Positions 1-5,881 of a DNA stretch of 13,485 nt are shown here, piece by piece. A program made the position numbers and the translations under genes. The DNA lies in the NCBI GenBank assembly GCA_019594025.1, contig JAFDUB010000039.1:1-13485 (forward strand), written 5' to 3'. This DNA comes from Thermoplasmata archaeon (GTDB lineage Archaea; Thermoplasmatota; Thermoplasmata; Halarchaeoplasmatales; Halarchaeoplasmataceae). The notes beneath the pieces were generated by a model. It saw only the letters and a list, made by a program, of their open reading frames with translations, was not told the DNA's origin and searched no databases. The stretch's first letter is position 1, and each line of letters opens with the position of its first letter.

Positions 1-897
1 GAAAAGATCGGAGATAAGTCCGGTATCGCAACATCGGTCAGCAGCGTGGGTAACGTGTACCTTTACAAGGGGGATTTAGATAAGGCTTTAGAATACTTTG
101 AGCACGGCCTTAAAATCCGCGAAAAGATACGTGATAAACGAGGTATTGCCAAATCAGTGAACAATATAGGGAATATACATCTTGATAAAGGTGATCTCGA
201 TAAGGCTTTCGAGTTCCATAAACGGAGTTTGGATATAAAGAAAAATATCGGTGATAAAACAGGGGTTGCATTGTCGCATAATAATTTGGGACTTGTGCTG
301 TATCATAAAGGTGAAATGGATGAAGCTTTGAACCACTTCGAAAAGAGTTTAGAGATTAGAGAAAGTATAGGTGATAAATGGGGTGTAGCTCGAGCTTTAG
401 ATAACATAGGTAATGTGCACATCAACAGAAACGAATTTGATAAGGCGCTGAAGGTGTTTAAACGCAGTTTAGATATAGATAAAGACATAGGAGATAAGAG
501 GTATACCGTTTATACATTATGTGGCTTAGCTCATGCAAACATGGAGGTTGGAAACATTCAACTGTCCATCGAATTTGTTGAGCAGGCTCTTGAGACTTCT
601 TTAGAGATCGGTGCTAAGGCGGAGGAAGGATTAAGTCGTAGGATAATGGGTAAGATATACCGTGGGAAGGGTGACTTGATTAAAGCACAAAAGGAGCTTG
701 AGATTACAAAAGATATTATGGAAGAGGTTGGTGATAAAAAACAGATGGCTATGTTGGATTACGAGTATGGTTTAATACTGGAGGCTAGAGGGGATGAAGC
801 GGAAGCCCGTAAAAAACTGCAGAACGCTTTGTCCGAGTTCGACCGTATGGGTATGAAACTGTGGAGTGATAGATGCGTTAAATTTTTAGACAAGTAA
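1..897 (+). CDS. TPR-repeat protein, 5' end cut by the window
   Basis: The reading frame is open from base 1, so the GTG at 46 is probably an internal codon and the gene starts outside the window. The visible 298 residues are seven consecutive 40-residue units in exact 120-bp phase with the window start (1, 121, 241, 361, 481, 601, 721), then an 18-residue tail. The early units share a pattern of the form (E/K)xIGDKxGxAxSxxNxGN, then a GD(L/M)D(K/E)A turn and a helix ending SL(D/E)I. This is the kinesin-light-chain/TPR_12-like pattern, a helical scaffold for protein-protein contacts. The last three units are more diverged, as is usual near the end of a TPR superhelix. Any upstream effector or sensor domain is not visible, so the biological role is unknown. 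The gene ends 2 bp before the convergent trmO stop. Confidence 0.9.
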   Translation, partial: EKIGDKSGIATSVSSVGNVYLYKGDLDKALEYFEHGLKIREKIRDKRGIAKSVNNIGNIHLDKGDLDKAFEFHKRSLDIKKNIGDKTGVALSHNNLGLVLYHKGEMDEALNHFEKSLEIRESIGDKWGVARALDNIGNVHINRNEFDKALKVFKRSLDIDKDIGDKRYTVYTLCGLAHANMEVGNIQLSIEFVEQALETSLEIGAKAEEGLSRRIMGKIYRGKGDLIKAQKELEITKDIMEEVGDKKQMAMLDYEYGLILEARGDEAEARKKLQNALSEFDRMGMKLWSDRCVKFLDK

Positions 898-899
898 TC

Positions 900-1388
900 T
901 CAGCGAAACCGATCGTCAGACTTTTTTTGAGTGACCTCTTCTGCACGTTTGTTGAGCCACCCCGTACTCGTTACATCTCTATGATCAAATTCGGGAACAT
1001 ACGGTTTAATATCTAGTAACGGAGTTCCGTCCAGCACATCGATGTCTTTAATGTTCACCCGGCTTCCGTCCACATCTACTAACCTAACAATTGAAAAACC
1101 GATCGGATTCGGTCGTTTTGGGGCTCTGGTAGCGAAGACACCTCTGCTATTTTTGCCCAAAAAAGGTTCTACGGTCAGAGAGTGATTTTTTGACCTATGA
1201 AAATGATAAATCAGTATTATATGTGAAAAGCCTTCGATATCCTTTAACCCCCCGGCAAATTCCGATTTTATCTCTAGATAACCTTCTTCCCCTTTCGCAC
1301 CAGTCGATTGTATCGGCATGCCTTTTATATCTTTGAATGGAGAATGGATGGTTCCGATTGGTTCGTAAGTAACCTTCGACATGTTCAT
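900..1388 (-). CDS. trmO: TrmO-type tRNA (t6A37) N6-methyltransferase
   Basis: This 162-residue protein belongs to the TsaA/TrmO (UPF0066) family, which uses S-adenosylmethionine to methylate N6-threonylcarbamoyladenosine at position 37 of certain tRNAs. Visible signatures are IGTIHSPF (residues 11-18), GFSHIILIYHFHRS (53-66), FATRAPKRPNPIG (85-97) and DVLDGTPLLDIKPY (117-130). The length fits the single-domain archaeal form. Two in-frame starts are possible: ATG at 1388, or ATG at 1382 (residue 3). An AT-rich TATA-like stretch on the minus strand around 1405-1414 is centred about 27 nt upstream of 1382, which slightly favours the shorter, leaderless form. The neighbouring tRNA gene is not evidence of a shared transcript, because it lies on the other strand. 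Confidence 0.93.
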   Translation of the reverse strand: MNMSKVTYEPIGTIHSPFKDIKGMPIQSTGAKGEEGYLEIKSEFAGGLKDIEGFSHIILIYHFHRSKNHSLTVEPFLGKNSRGVFATRAPKRPNPIGFSIVRLVDVDGSRVNIKDIDVLDGTPLLDIKPYVPEFDHRDVTSTGWLNKRAEEVTQKKSDDRFR

Positions 1389-1423
1389 TTGCTATTAAAT
1401 ATAAGTATAAGAAAATTCCCACG

Positions 1424-1441
1424 GCGAAAGAGATAAATAAT
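1424..1441 (+). promoter_or_regulatory. Probable BRE/TATA promoter of tRNA-Val
   Basis: A purine-rich BRE-like GCGAAAG (1424-1430) runs into the TATA-like AGATAAATAA (1431-1440), about 40-50 nt upstream of the mature tRNA 5' end. That would leave a leader of roughly 20 nt for RNase P to remove. It was assigned by position and composition only. Confidence 0.45.
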
Positions 1442-1480
1442 CAACGATAACTCTGTTGCCAAACTGTGTTATTCGCAAAC

Positions 1481-1554
1481 GGGCTCATAGTCTAGTTGGT
1501 TATGACGTCGCCTTCACACGGCGGAGATCGCCGGTTCGAATCCGGCTGAGCCCA
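1481..1554 (+). tRNA. tRNA-Val (anticodon CAC)
   Basis: A full cloverleaf can be folded. The 7-bp acceptor is GGGCTCA/TGAGCCC with discriminator A at 1554. The D arm contains AGTCTAGTTGGTTA. A 5-bp anticodon stem, TCGCC/GGCGG with a T-G pair at its outer end, closes the loop TTCACAC, which reads CAC and decodes GUG valine. The T arm is GCCGG-TTCGAAT-CCGGC. No intron is present and the 3' CCA is not encoded (CTA follows the discriminator), so CCA would be added by nucleotidyltransferase, as is common in archaea. Confidence 0.97.
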
Positions 1555-1577
1555 CTAATGTCTCATTAGTTGGCTTA
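1547..1577 (+). repeat. Imperfect hairpin joining tRNA 3' acceptor strand and trailer
   Basis: The tRNA 3' strand and discriminator (1547-1554) plus CTAATG (1555-1560) can pair with CATTAG and the following TTGGCTTA (1564-1577) around a TCT loop. This gives 13 of 14 positions paired, counting one G-T wobble, with a single C-T mismatch. It could act in termination or 3' processing. It would compete with the acceptor stem in the primary transcript. Confidence 0.5.
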
Positions 1578-1643
1578 CGAAGATCCTTGCATTTTGGTTA
1601 AGCCCATTCGCTACGCTTCTGTACTCATCCGTATTCGAAACAC

Positions 1644-1661
1644 GTGGGAACAAGTTCCCAC
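1644..1661. repeat. Perfect 8-bp inverted repeat with a 2-nt centre
   Basis: GTGGGAAC (1644-1651) and GTTCCCAC (1654-1661) are perfect reverse complements separated by AA. It could be a DNA-binding dyad or a tight hairpin. No flanking intact gene explains it. Confidence 0.7.
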
Positions 1662-1834
1662 TACTCGATAAATTTTAACAAATTTCTCTCGTCCGGCGGA
1701 GTACACTTTTACATTCGCTTTCCCAAATCTTTATTGAAAATGATTAAATTCAAAACTTTGCTAAACTGCAGGGATTTACCAGATGAAGCAGCGGGCGTGA
1801 TCGAATCATAACCCTACTTTGAAGTATATTTTTT

Positions 1835-1988
1835 CTACCCCCTCCGAGATGTTCCTTTATTGTTCACTAACTCCACCAGACCGTCAGCACGTAGTTCCTG
1901 CATCTGCCGTCGTATCTTCGCTCTGTATCGTTTTGATAAAAGGTTATTCACCTTTCGCCGTCTCAAAAACTTGCGTAATAACGAACAA
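1835..1988 (-). pseudogene. Frameshifted remnant resembling a restriction-enzyme C-terminal winged helix
   Basis: Minus-strand translation ending at the TAG at 1835-1837 gives a basic peptide with the core AKIRRQMQELRADGLVE followed by NNKGTSRR. This is the pattern I associate with the C-terminal winged-helix DNA-binding domain of several restriction endonucleases (DpnI-like, usually KIRQQLQ.LRD.GLIEF...G.YR). Just upstream the frame is lost. A second frame (minus strand, about 1982 down to 1947) reads VITQVFETAKGE before a stop at 1944-1946. It supplies the expected helix with FE, about 15 residues before KIRRQ. One frameshift near 1943-1950 would join the two halves. No nuclease domain precedes it, because the lipoprotein gene begins there. 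The family name is from memory and moderate in certainty; the broken frame is seen directly. Confidence 0.5.
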
Positions 1989-1993
1989 TAAAA

Positions 1994-2003
1994 CTTAATA
2001 AAG
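1994..2003 (+). promoter_or_regulatory. TATA-like box of the lipoprotein gene
   Basis: CTTAATAAAG is centred about 27 nt upstream of the ATG at 2026. This is the spacing seen before other first genes in this window, and it implies a leaderless transcript starting at or next to that ATG. Confidence 0.45.
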
Positions 2004-2025
2004 ATGTTTGTTTCATATAATCGTC

Positions 2026-2481
2026 ATGAAGAAGATAGTGCTGTTGGTTATCATCGCAGTCATCGTCCCTTTTCTGGTTGCAGGGTGTACTGAACCGAGT
2101 GTTCCTCCTGCCACTAGATATCCAAGGATAGTTTTTGATTTTTTAGAAGGGGAAAACTCAACTACTACTCTTATTCATATTTCCGGTGTAGAATTAACAC
2201 GATATTCAAACATAACTCTCTATATCGATGACGAGTTGGCGGCCGCTAAAAATAACTCCTTTTCGTTGGATTATAGGTTGGAAAAGGAAGAGTTCAACCT
2301 ATCAGCTTTTGCAGATAGGGAGGAAGCAATCTTTTATTATGAGGCAGGGATTAGGGTGGTCGATATGGATGAAATAGTATTTGAAATAACGGATCCAGAG
2401 GGAGATATAGATAGTGTGAGAAGAGTGGATCTGCCTTATGTGCAACGGATGAGTCGTGTAGAGGAGGAAGAGGGAGAATGA
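2026..2481 (+). CDS. Putative archaeal lipoprotein of unknown function
   Basis: The product is 151 residues. It begins MKKIVLLVIIAVIVPFLVAGC, a basic start, a hydrophobic core and a lipobox (LVAGC) with the lipid-acceptor cysteine at residue 21. The mature protein would therefore be anchored to the outer face of the membrane. The body is acidic with predicted beta strands and a highly acidic C-terminus ending EEEEGE. I do not recognise a family. The frame also allows a TTG at 2008, but that would put extra residues in front of a clean signal peptide, and the TATA-like box sits at the right distance for ATG 2026. The stop overlaps the next start by 4 nt (ATGA), so the two are co-transcribed and probably act together. 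Confidence 0.85.
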   Translation: MKKIVLLVIIAVIVPFLVAGCTEPSVPPATRYPRIVFDFLEGENSTTTLIHISGVELTRYSNITLYIDDELAAAKNNSFSLDYRLEKEEFNLSAFADREEAIFYYEAGIRVVDMDEIVFEITDPEGDIDSVRRVDLPYVQRMSRVEEEEGE

Positions 2482-2783
2482 AGAAGATACCCTTTTCTCT
2501 AATAGTAATCGGTTTTCTCGTTATTGTTTTCGGCGTATTTTCTATTGCTTTAATTACTGGTTTTTTTCCAGTTAGAGATTTGCTTACTCATTTTTATGTA
2601 TTCGTTTTCGCACTGGTGATCATCTCTATAATGGGTATAATCGGAGCTATCTTTTTGGGTATGTTTATCTCTCATAGAATTTTTTCGTCACGTGGTTTCA
2701 CCACCTTTGAGGAAGAAATGCTGGAAATGAAAGATGATGTGGAATACATTCGTGATAAACTCGAAAAGTTAGAAAAAAATTAA
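2478..2783 (+). CDS. Small two-helix membrane protein with coiled-coil tail
   Basis: The product is 101 residues with two predicted transmembrane segments at about residues 6-30 and 39-65. A charged tail (about 76-101) with E/K and L/M/I spacing ends DKLEKLEK and looks like a short coiled coil. No family is recognised. The start overlaps the lipoprotein stop as ATGA and is preceded by a purine-rich ribosome site (GAGGAGGAAGAGGGAG), so translation is probably coupled. With the helices in the membrane and a cytoplasmic coiled coil, it could anchor or organise the lipoprotein; this is inference from the pairing. Its stop overlaps that of the convergent Cas4-like gene by 4 bp. Confidence 0.85.
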   Translation: MKKIPFSLIVIGFLVIVFGVFSIALITGFFPVRDLLTHFYVFVFALVIISIMGIIGAIFLGMFISHRIFSSRGFTTFEEEMLEMKDDVEYIRDKLEKLEKN

Positions 2784-3772
2784 ACAAGTGATTCCTTGCA
2801 TAATTTCCTTCTCGAGCAGTTAGCACATTTACCTGGACGGTTGTGATTACGGTGCACCGCTCCAGATTCAAGAAAACCTTTCATCTCTTCCACTTTCTCC
2901 AATAATAGTTTTTTCAACTCTCCGTCATACTCTACTTTAAATTCCTTATCACCGTATTTAAGTATGCCGTATGGGGGGTTAATACCAAAATCTTCCTCAA
3001 TCAGCAGGCAGTACGCCGCGGACTGAAGTACGTGAGAAAAAAATGGTCCCTTTGGAACACGACCTGTTTTAACTTCGACTGGAATTTTTTTACCTTCTCT
3101 TTCAACGATATAATCCGGTCGACCCCTGATCCTGTATTTACGAGAGTGAAGCATTTTTGTCTCTCCGTCCATTTCATCAACATAATCAATGTTTCCTTCA
3201 CTTACTTCAAACTCGGATCTTTTATCCTCCGCGTCCTTTTCTAACGTCAGAGAAACCTTTAACCAATAACACGCGCCAACCAACCACGATAGAGATACCA
3301 ATTGAATAATCCTCGCTATATCCGGTTCGGTAAGCCCAAGAGTAAATGCGAAGAAAGTCAAAAGAGTAGCAATCATAGCAAAGGTTAATACAATTCTCTC
3401 AGCTTTTAACATTGAATCTTTTAATAGTTTTGTTTCACTTAGGTATAAAAAAAACGTAGATGCTAGAAGCCAGATGAGCGATGTAACTTGAAATATTTGC
3501 CGTAAAAATCCTTCAGGCCTTAATAAAGTTATACTACCCATGGATAATATTGTAGCCGCCACGGCCAACCACAGTACGATATTCGCCACCCTAGTTGACT
3601 CCTCCTCTTTGTTCTTTACATCCTTTAGTACTTCACCTATCTTCTCGTGCTCTTCCATCCCCCGTTCTAAACTCTCATTTATCACCTCTTCCTCCTCAAG
3701 GCTCAACCACCAGCTTAGCGGACAGTAGCCGTACTTTTCAATATCTCCTGCGGAAATCCATTCCTCGCCCAT
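2780..3772 (-). CDS. Cas4/Dna2-like PD-(D/E)XK nuclease with four inserted transmembrane helices
   Basis: The product is 330 residues. The nuclease core is seen in RGRPDYIVE (D220), VPVEVKTG-like IPVEVKTGR (E233, K235) and QSAAY (Q250, Y254), the Cas4/RecB-type motif set. Iron-sulfur ligands fit Cas4: one N-terminal cysteine in YCPLSWWL (C17) and three at the C-terminus spaced C-x2-C-x5-C (C316, C319, C325). Between the N-terminal cysteine and the catalytic core lies a hydrophobic insert, about residues 62-174, with four predicted membrane helices (about 62-83, 90-112, 124-146, 152-174). Ordinary Cas4 proteins are soluble and about 170-220 residues long. No cas genes or repeats are visible, so a role in CRISPR adaptation is not supported; a membrane-tethered DNA nuclease is the plain reading. 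It is divergent from arsR. Confidence 0.87.
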   Translation of the reverse strand: MGEEWISAGDIEKYGYCPLSWWLSLEEEEVINESLERGMEEHEKIGEVLKDVKNKEEESTRVANIVLWLAVAATILSMGSITLLRPEGFLRQIFQVTSLIWLLASTFFLYLSETKLLKDSMLKAERIVLTFAMIATLLTFFAFTLGLTEPDIARIIQLVSLSWLVGACYWLKVSLTLEKDAEDKRSEFEVSEGNIDYVDEMDGETKMLHSRKYRIRGRPDYIVEREGKKIPVEVKTGRVPKGPFFSHVLQSAAYCLLIEEDFGINPPYGILKYGDKEFKVEYDGELKKLLLEKVEEMKGFLESGAVHRNHNRPGKCANCSRRKLCKESLV

Positions 3773-3831
3773 TGTGATGTTTATATAACGGCTAACAGTT
3801 AAAAGGTTTTTGGAAATTCAAATCCAATAGA

Positions 3832-3840
3832 TTTTTATAC
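3832..3840 (+). promoter_or_regulatory. TATA box of the ars operon
   Basis: TTTTTATAC is centred 26 nt upstream of the arsR ATG at 3862. Transcription would start at or next to the start codon, giving a leaderless mRNA. Confidence 0.6.
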
Positions 3841-3842
3841 TC

Positions 3843-3864
3843 CATATGAATAGTCCTTCATATG
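3843..3864. promoter_or_regulatory. Putative ArsR operator, perfect dyad over the start site
   Basis: CATATGAA (3843-3850) and TTCATATG (3857-3864) form a perfect 8-bp inverted repeat with a 6-nt spacer. It lies directly downstream of the TATA box and includes the arsR ATG. Dyads of this size are typical of ArsR/SmtB repressors. Binding here would block transcription initiation, giving autoregulation relieved by metalloid. Confidence 0.65.
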
Positions 3865-4143
3865 AGCGACGGTTTATTCAAGTGCCTATCGGACCTCAAC
3901 AGAAGAAGAATATTATACTGTATTGGAGAAACAGAGATGTGTGTGAATACAATCTCGGAATGTTTGGAACTAGAACAGTCTCTGGTAAGCCATCATCTAA
4001 AAGAGCTGTACACCTGCGGCCTTGTGGAAAGGGAGCGAAGAGGTAAAAAAAATTACTACCGGGTTTCTAAAAAAGAGATCATCGATCTTTTAAACAGTGC
4101 AAAAGAAGTTGGAGATTCCTTAGAGGTGTGTAAAAATGAGTGA
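3862..4143 (+). CDS. arsR: ArsR/SmtB-family metalloregulatory repressor
   Basis: The product is 93 residues, the usual size for a single-domain ArsR winged-helix repressor. The DNA-recognition region SLVSHHLKELYTCGLVERERRGKKNYY (within residues 40-66) is the classic ArsR pattern with a beta-wing. Cysteines lie at 8, 20, 27, 34, 52 and 90. The canonical ELCVC pair is replaced by EMCVNTISEC, so C27 and C34, with C8 or C20, are candidate As(III) ligands; which ones is not settled. The ATG at 3862 is supported by the TATA spacing and the operator dyad. An overlapping out-of-frame ATG at 3846 is a shadow. The stop overlaps the downstream exporter start by 8 nt, so it is the first gene of an arsenic operon. 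Confidence 0.93.
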   Translation: MSDGLFKCLSDLNRRRILYCIGETEMCVNTISECLELEQSLVSHHLKELYTCGLVERERRGKKNYYRVSKKEIIDLLNSAKEVGDSLEVCKNE

Positions 4144-5209
4144 AGAGCATGCATTGGGGTTTTTTGAAAGATATCTTACTTTATGGGTGGCCATATGCAT
4201 AGTATTGGCCATGGGGATCGGTTATCTTTATCCAGGTTTGACTGATTCTTTCGAGGCTTTTGAAATATCAGGTTATTCTATACCTGTTGTCATCGTTTTG
4301 TTTTTGATGATTTATCCTATCATGGTTCAAACCCCCTTTCAAAAGATAATACAGGCCGGAAAAACAGCTAAACCAATAATTATCACTCTAGTTCTAAATT
4401 GGGGTGTTAAACCCTTCCTGAAAGCCGGTTTAGCCTGGATCTTTTTTGCTGTAATATTTGCCCGGTTTCTTTCTCCAGATATGACCAGTGAGCTGATAGG
4501 TGGAATGATCTTACTAGGGATCGCACCCTGTACCGCCATGGTTCTGGTATGGTCATACTTATCTAAAGGTAACATGGGTCATACTATCGTTGTGACCGCA
4601 GTCAACTCTTTATCCATGCTGGTATTCTATGCCCCCTTAGCTATAATCTTGCTTCCAATCGCGGGTGTTGGAGGCACTGGATTAGATGTACCCTTTGGTA
4701 AAGTAGCCTTTGGAGTTTTAGCATATATCGGTGGCCCTTTAGTAGCCGGGTATCTAACTAGAAAGATTATTTTAGATAAAAAGGGTGTAGAGTGGTTTGA
4801 AATATTCGTAAATAAGTTACACTACGTTTCAATAATTGCATTGTTAGTTACCATAGTAGTGATAGTATCTCCCCATTCAAATACCATAACCGGGCAGCCT
4901 TTGATAGTATTACTGATAGCGATACCACTACTTATACAGTTCCTAGTCATGTTCATAATCTCCTATTGGACGGCTAAAAAGTTAGGACTTCCTTATGAAG
5001 ATGCAGCCCCTACCGCTCAGATAGCAACTAGTAATCACTTCGAAGTAGCTATCGCCATGTCTGTGACTCTCTTCGGCATAGATTCCCTTGCAACCCTTGC
5101 AGCGGTCACGGGATTGCTTATAGAGGTGCCTGTGATGTTGATCATCGTTAATTTCTGTTTGAGAACACAACACTGGTTCCCAGCTATCACCAGGGAGGAG
5201 ATGGAATGA
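4136..5209 (+). CDS. acr3: ACR3-family arsenite efflux transporter
   Basis: The product is 357 residues with about ten hydrophobic segments, matching ACR3 permeases of the BASS superfamily, which export arsenite using the proton motive force. The conserved cysteine lies in GIAPCTAMVLVWSYL (C132) and the conserved TSNHFEVAIA segment carries E303; both regions are functionally essential in characterised ACR3 proteins. The C-terminal part includes ATSNHFEVAIAMSVTLFGI and a final helix before a charged tail. The gene overlaps arsR by 8 nt with GAGGTG as a ribosome site, and overlaps the following phosphoesterase by 4 nt, so all three are one transcript under ArsR control. Antimonite transport is also possible. 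Confidence 0.94.
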   Translation: MSEEHALGFFERYLTLWVAICIVLAMGIGYLYPGLTDSFEAFEISGYSIPVVIVLFLMIYPIMVQTPFQKIIQAGKTAKPIIITLVLNWGVKPFLKAGLAWIFFAVIFARFLSPDMTSELIGGMILLGIAPCTAMVLVWSYLSKGNMGHTIVVTAVNSLSMLVFYAPLAIILLPIAGVGGTGLDVPFGKVAFGVLAYIGGPLVAGYLTRKIILDKKGVEWFEIFVNKLHYVSIIALLVTIVVIVSPHSNTITGQPLIVLLIAIPLLIQFLVMFIISYWTAKKLGLPYEDAAPTAQIATSNHFEVAIAMSVTLFGIDSLATLAAVTGLLIEVPVMLIIVNFCLRTQHWFPAITREEME

Positions 5210-5880
5210 AGGAACTTTTGATCTCTGATGTACATGGTAACTTGGAGGCACTATTACAGGTGCTAAAGATGGAACGCTGGGACCATATTTACTGCATGGG
5301 CGACATAGTTGATTACGGCCCCTCACCCCAGGAATGTATAGAACTGATACGAGAAAACGCGGTTTCCGTCAAGGGTAATCACGATAATGCAGTTGCTTCA
5401 GGAGTCGACTGTGGGTGTGGATACGAGATAAAGGAACTGTCCCAGGAAGTAAGAAAATTTTCAATAGAACAGATAAATCAAGATGGGATGCAGTTTCTAG
5501 CAAAACTTCCCATACACGTATCAACAAATGGAAAACTGCTGACGCATGCATCGTTGGACGACCTGTTCAAATATCTCAAACCGGATACACCAGAAGAAGA
5601 ATTTCAACCCTTCTCGGATGTTAAAGAAGATGTGGTCCTTCTGGGACACACACATATCCCCATGGATAGAATTGTAAATGGAAGAAGGCACATCAACCCC
5701 GGAAGTCTAGGACAGCCTAGAGACGGCGACTGGCGGGCTTCCTACGCCATAATAGACGACGGTGAATTATTTTTCCAAAGAATTGAATACGATATCGAAA
5801 GAACGATAGAAAAAATGAAAGAAAGGGGTTTTCCGGAAAGAGCTGTGCGTATACTGCGAGAAGGTAAAGTCGTCCCTTAG
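5206..5880 (+). CDS. Calcineurin-like metallophosphoesterase in the ars operon
   Basis: The product is 224 residues of the YfcE/MJ0936-like metallophosphoesterase family. Metal-binding motifs appear in order: DVHGN (D8, H10), GDIVDYGP (D33), GNHD (57-60), LLTHAS (H114) and GHTH (147-150), followed by NPGSLGQPRDG. Such enzymes are two-metal phosphodiesterases or phosphatases, but the substrate cannot be told from sequence. The start overlaps the acr3 stop as ATGA and has a strong GGGAGGAGATGG ribosome site, so it belongs to the arsenic operon. An arsenic-related role, such as hydrolysing an arsenate ester or managing phosphate stress, is inference from linkage. It ends one base before the convergent purB stop. 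Confidence 0.92.
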   Translation: MKELLISDVHGNLEALLQVLKMERWDHIYCMGDIVDYGPSPQECIELIRENAVSVKGNHDNAVASGVDCGCGYEIKELSQEVRKFSIEQINQDGMQFLAKLPIHVSTNGKLLTHASLDDLFKYLKPDTPEEEFQPFSDVKEDVVLLGHTHIPMDRIVNGRRHINPGSLGQPRDGDWRASYAIIDDGELFFQRIEYDIERTIEKMKERGFPERAVRILREGKVVP

Positions 5881-5881
5881 A

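Larger units (their letters stand above)
1555..2025. other. 471-bp stretch without an intact gene
   Basis: Between the tRNA and the lipoprotein gene no convincing intact coding region is visible. The stretch holds the tRNA-trailer hairpin, a perfect inverted repeat at 1644-1661, a frameshifted minus-strand coding remnant at 1835-1988, and the lipoprotein promoter near 1994-2003. Nothing recognisable was found in 1662-1834 beyond a 23-codon plus-strand ATG frame (1740-1811) that cannot be supported. Confidence 0.7.

Noticed and set aside
1740..1811. 23-codon plus-strand ATG frame after the tRNA
   Set aside because: Too short, without a convincing ribosome site or recognised homology.
2008..2025. 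TTG start extending the lipoprotein by six residues
   Set aside because: It would lie in front of a clean signal peptide, and the TATA-like box spacing fits ATG 2026.
3779..3789. GTTATATAAAC as the TATA box of the Cas4-like gene
   Set aside because: It is centred only about 12 nt from the ATG, which would start transcription inside the coding region.
4982..5326. Minus-strand open frame across the acr3/phosphoesterase junction
   Set aside because: It is the antisense shadow of two clearly assigned genes with overlapping starts.
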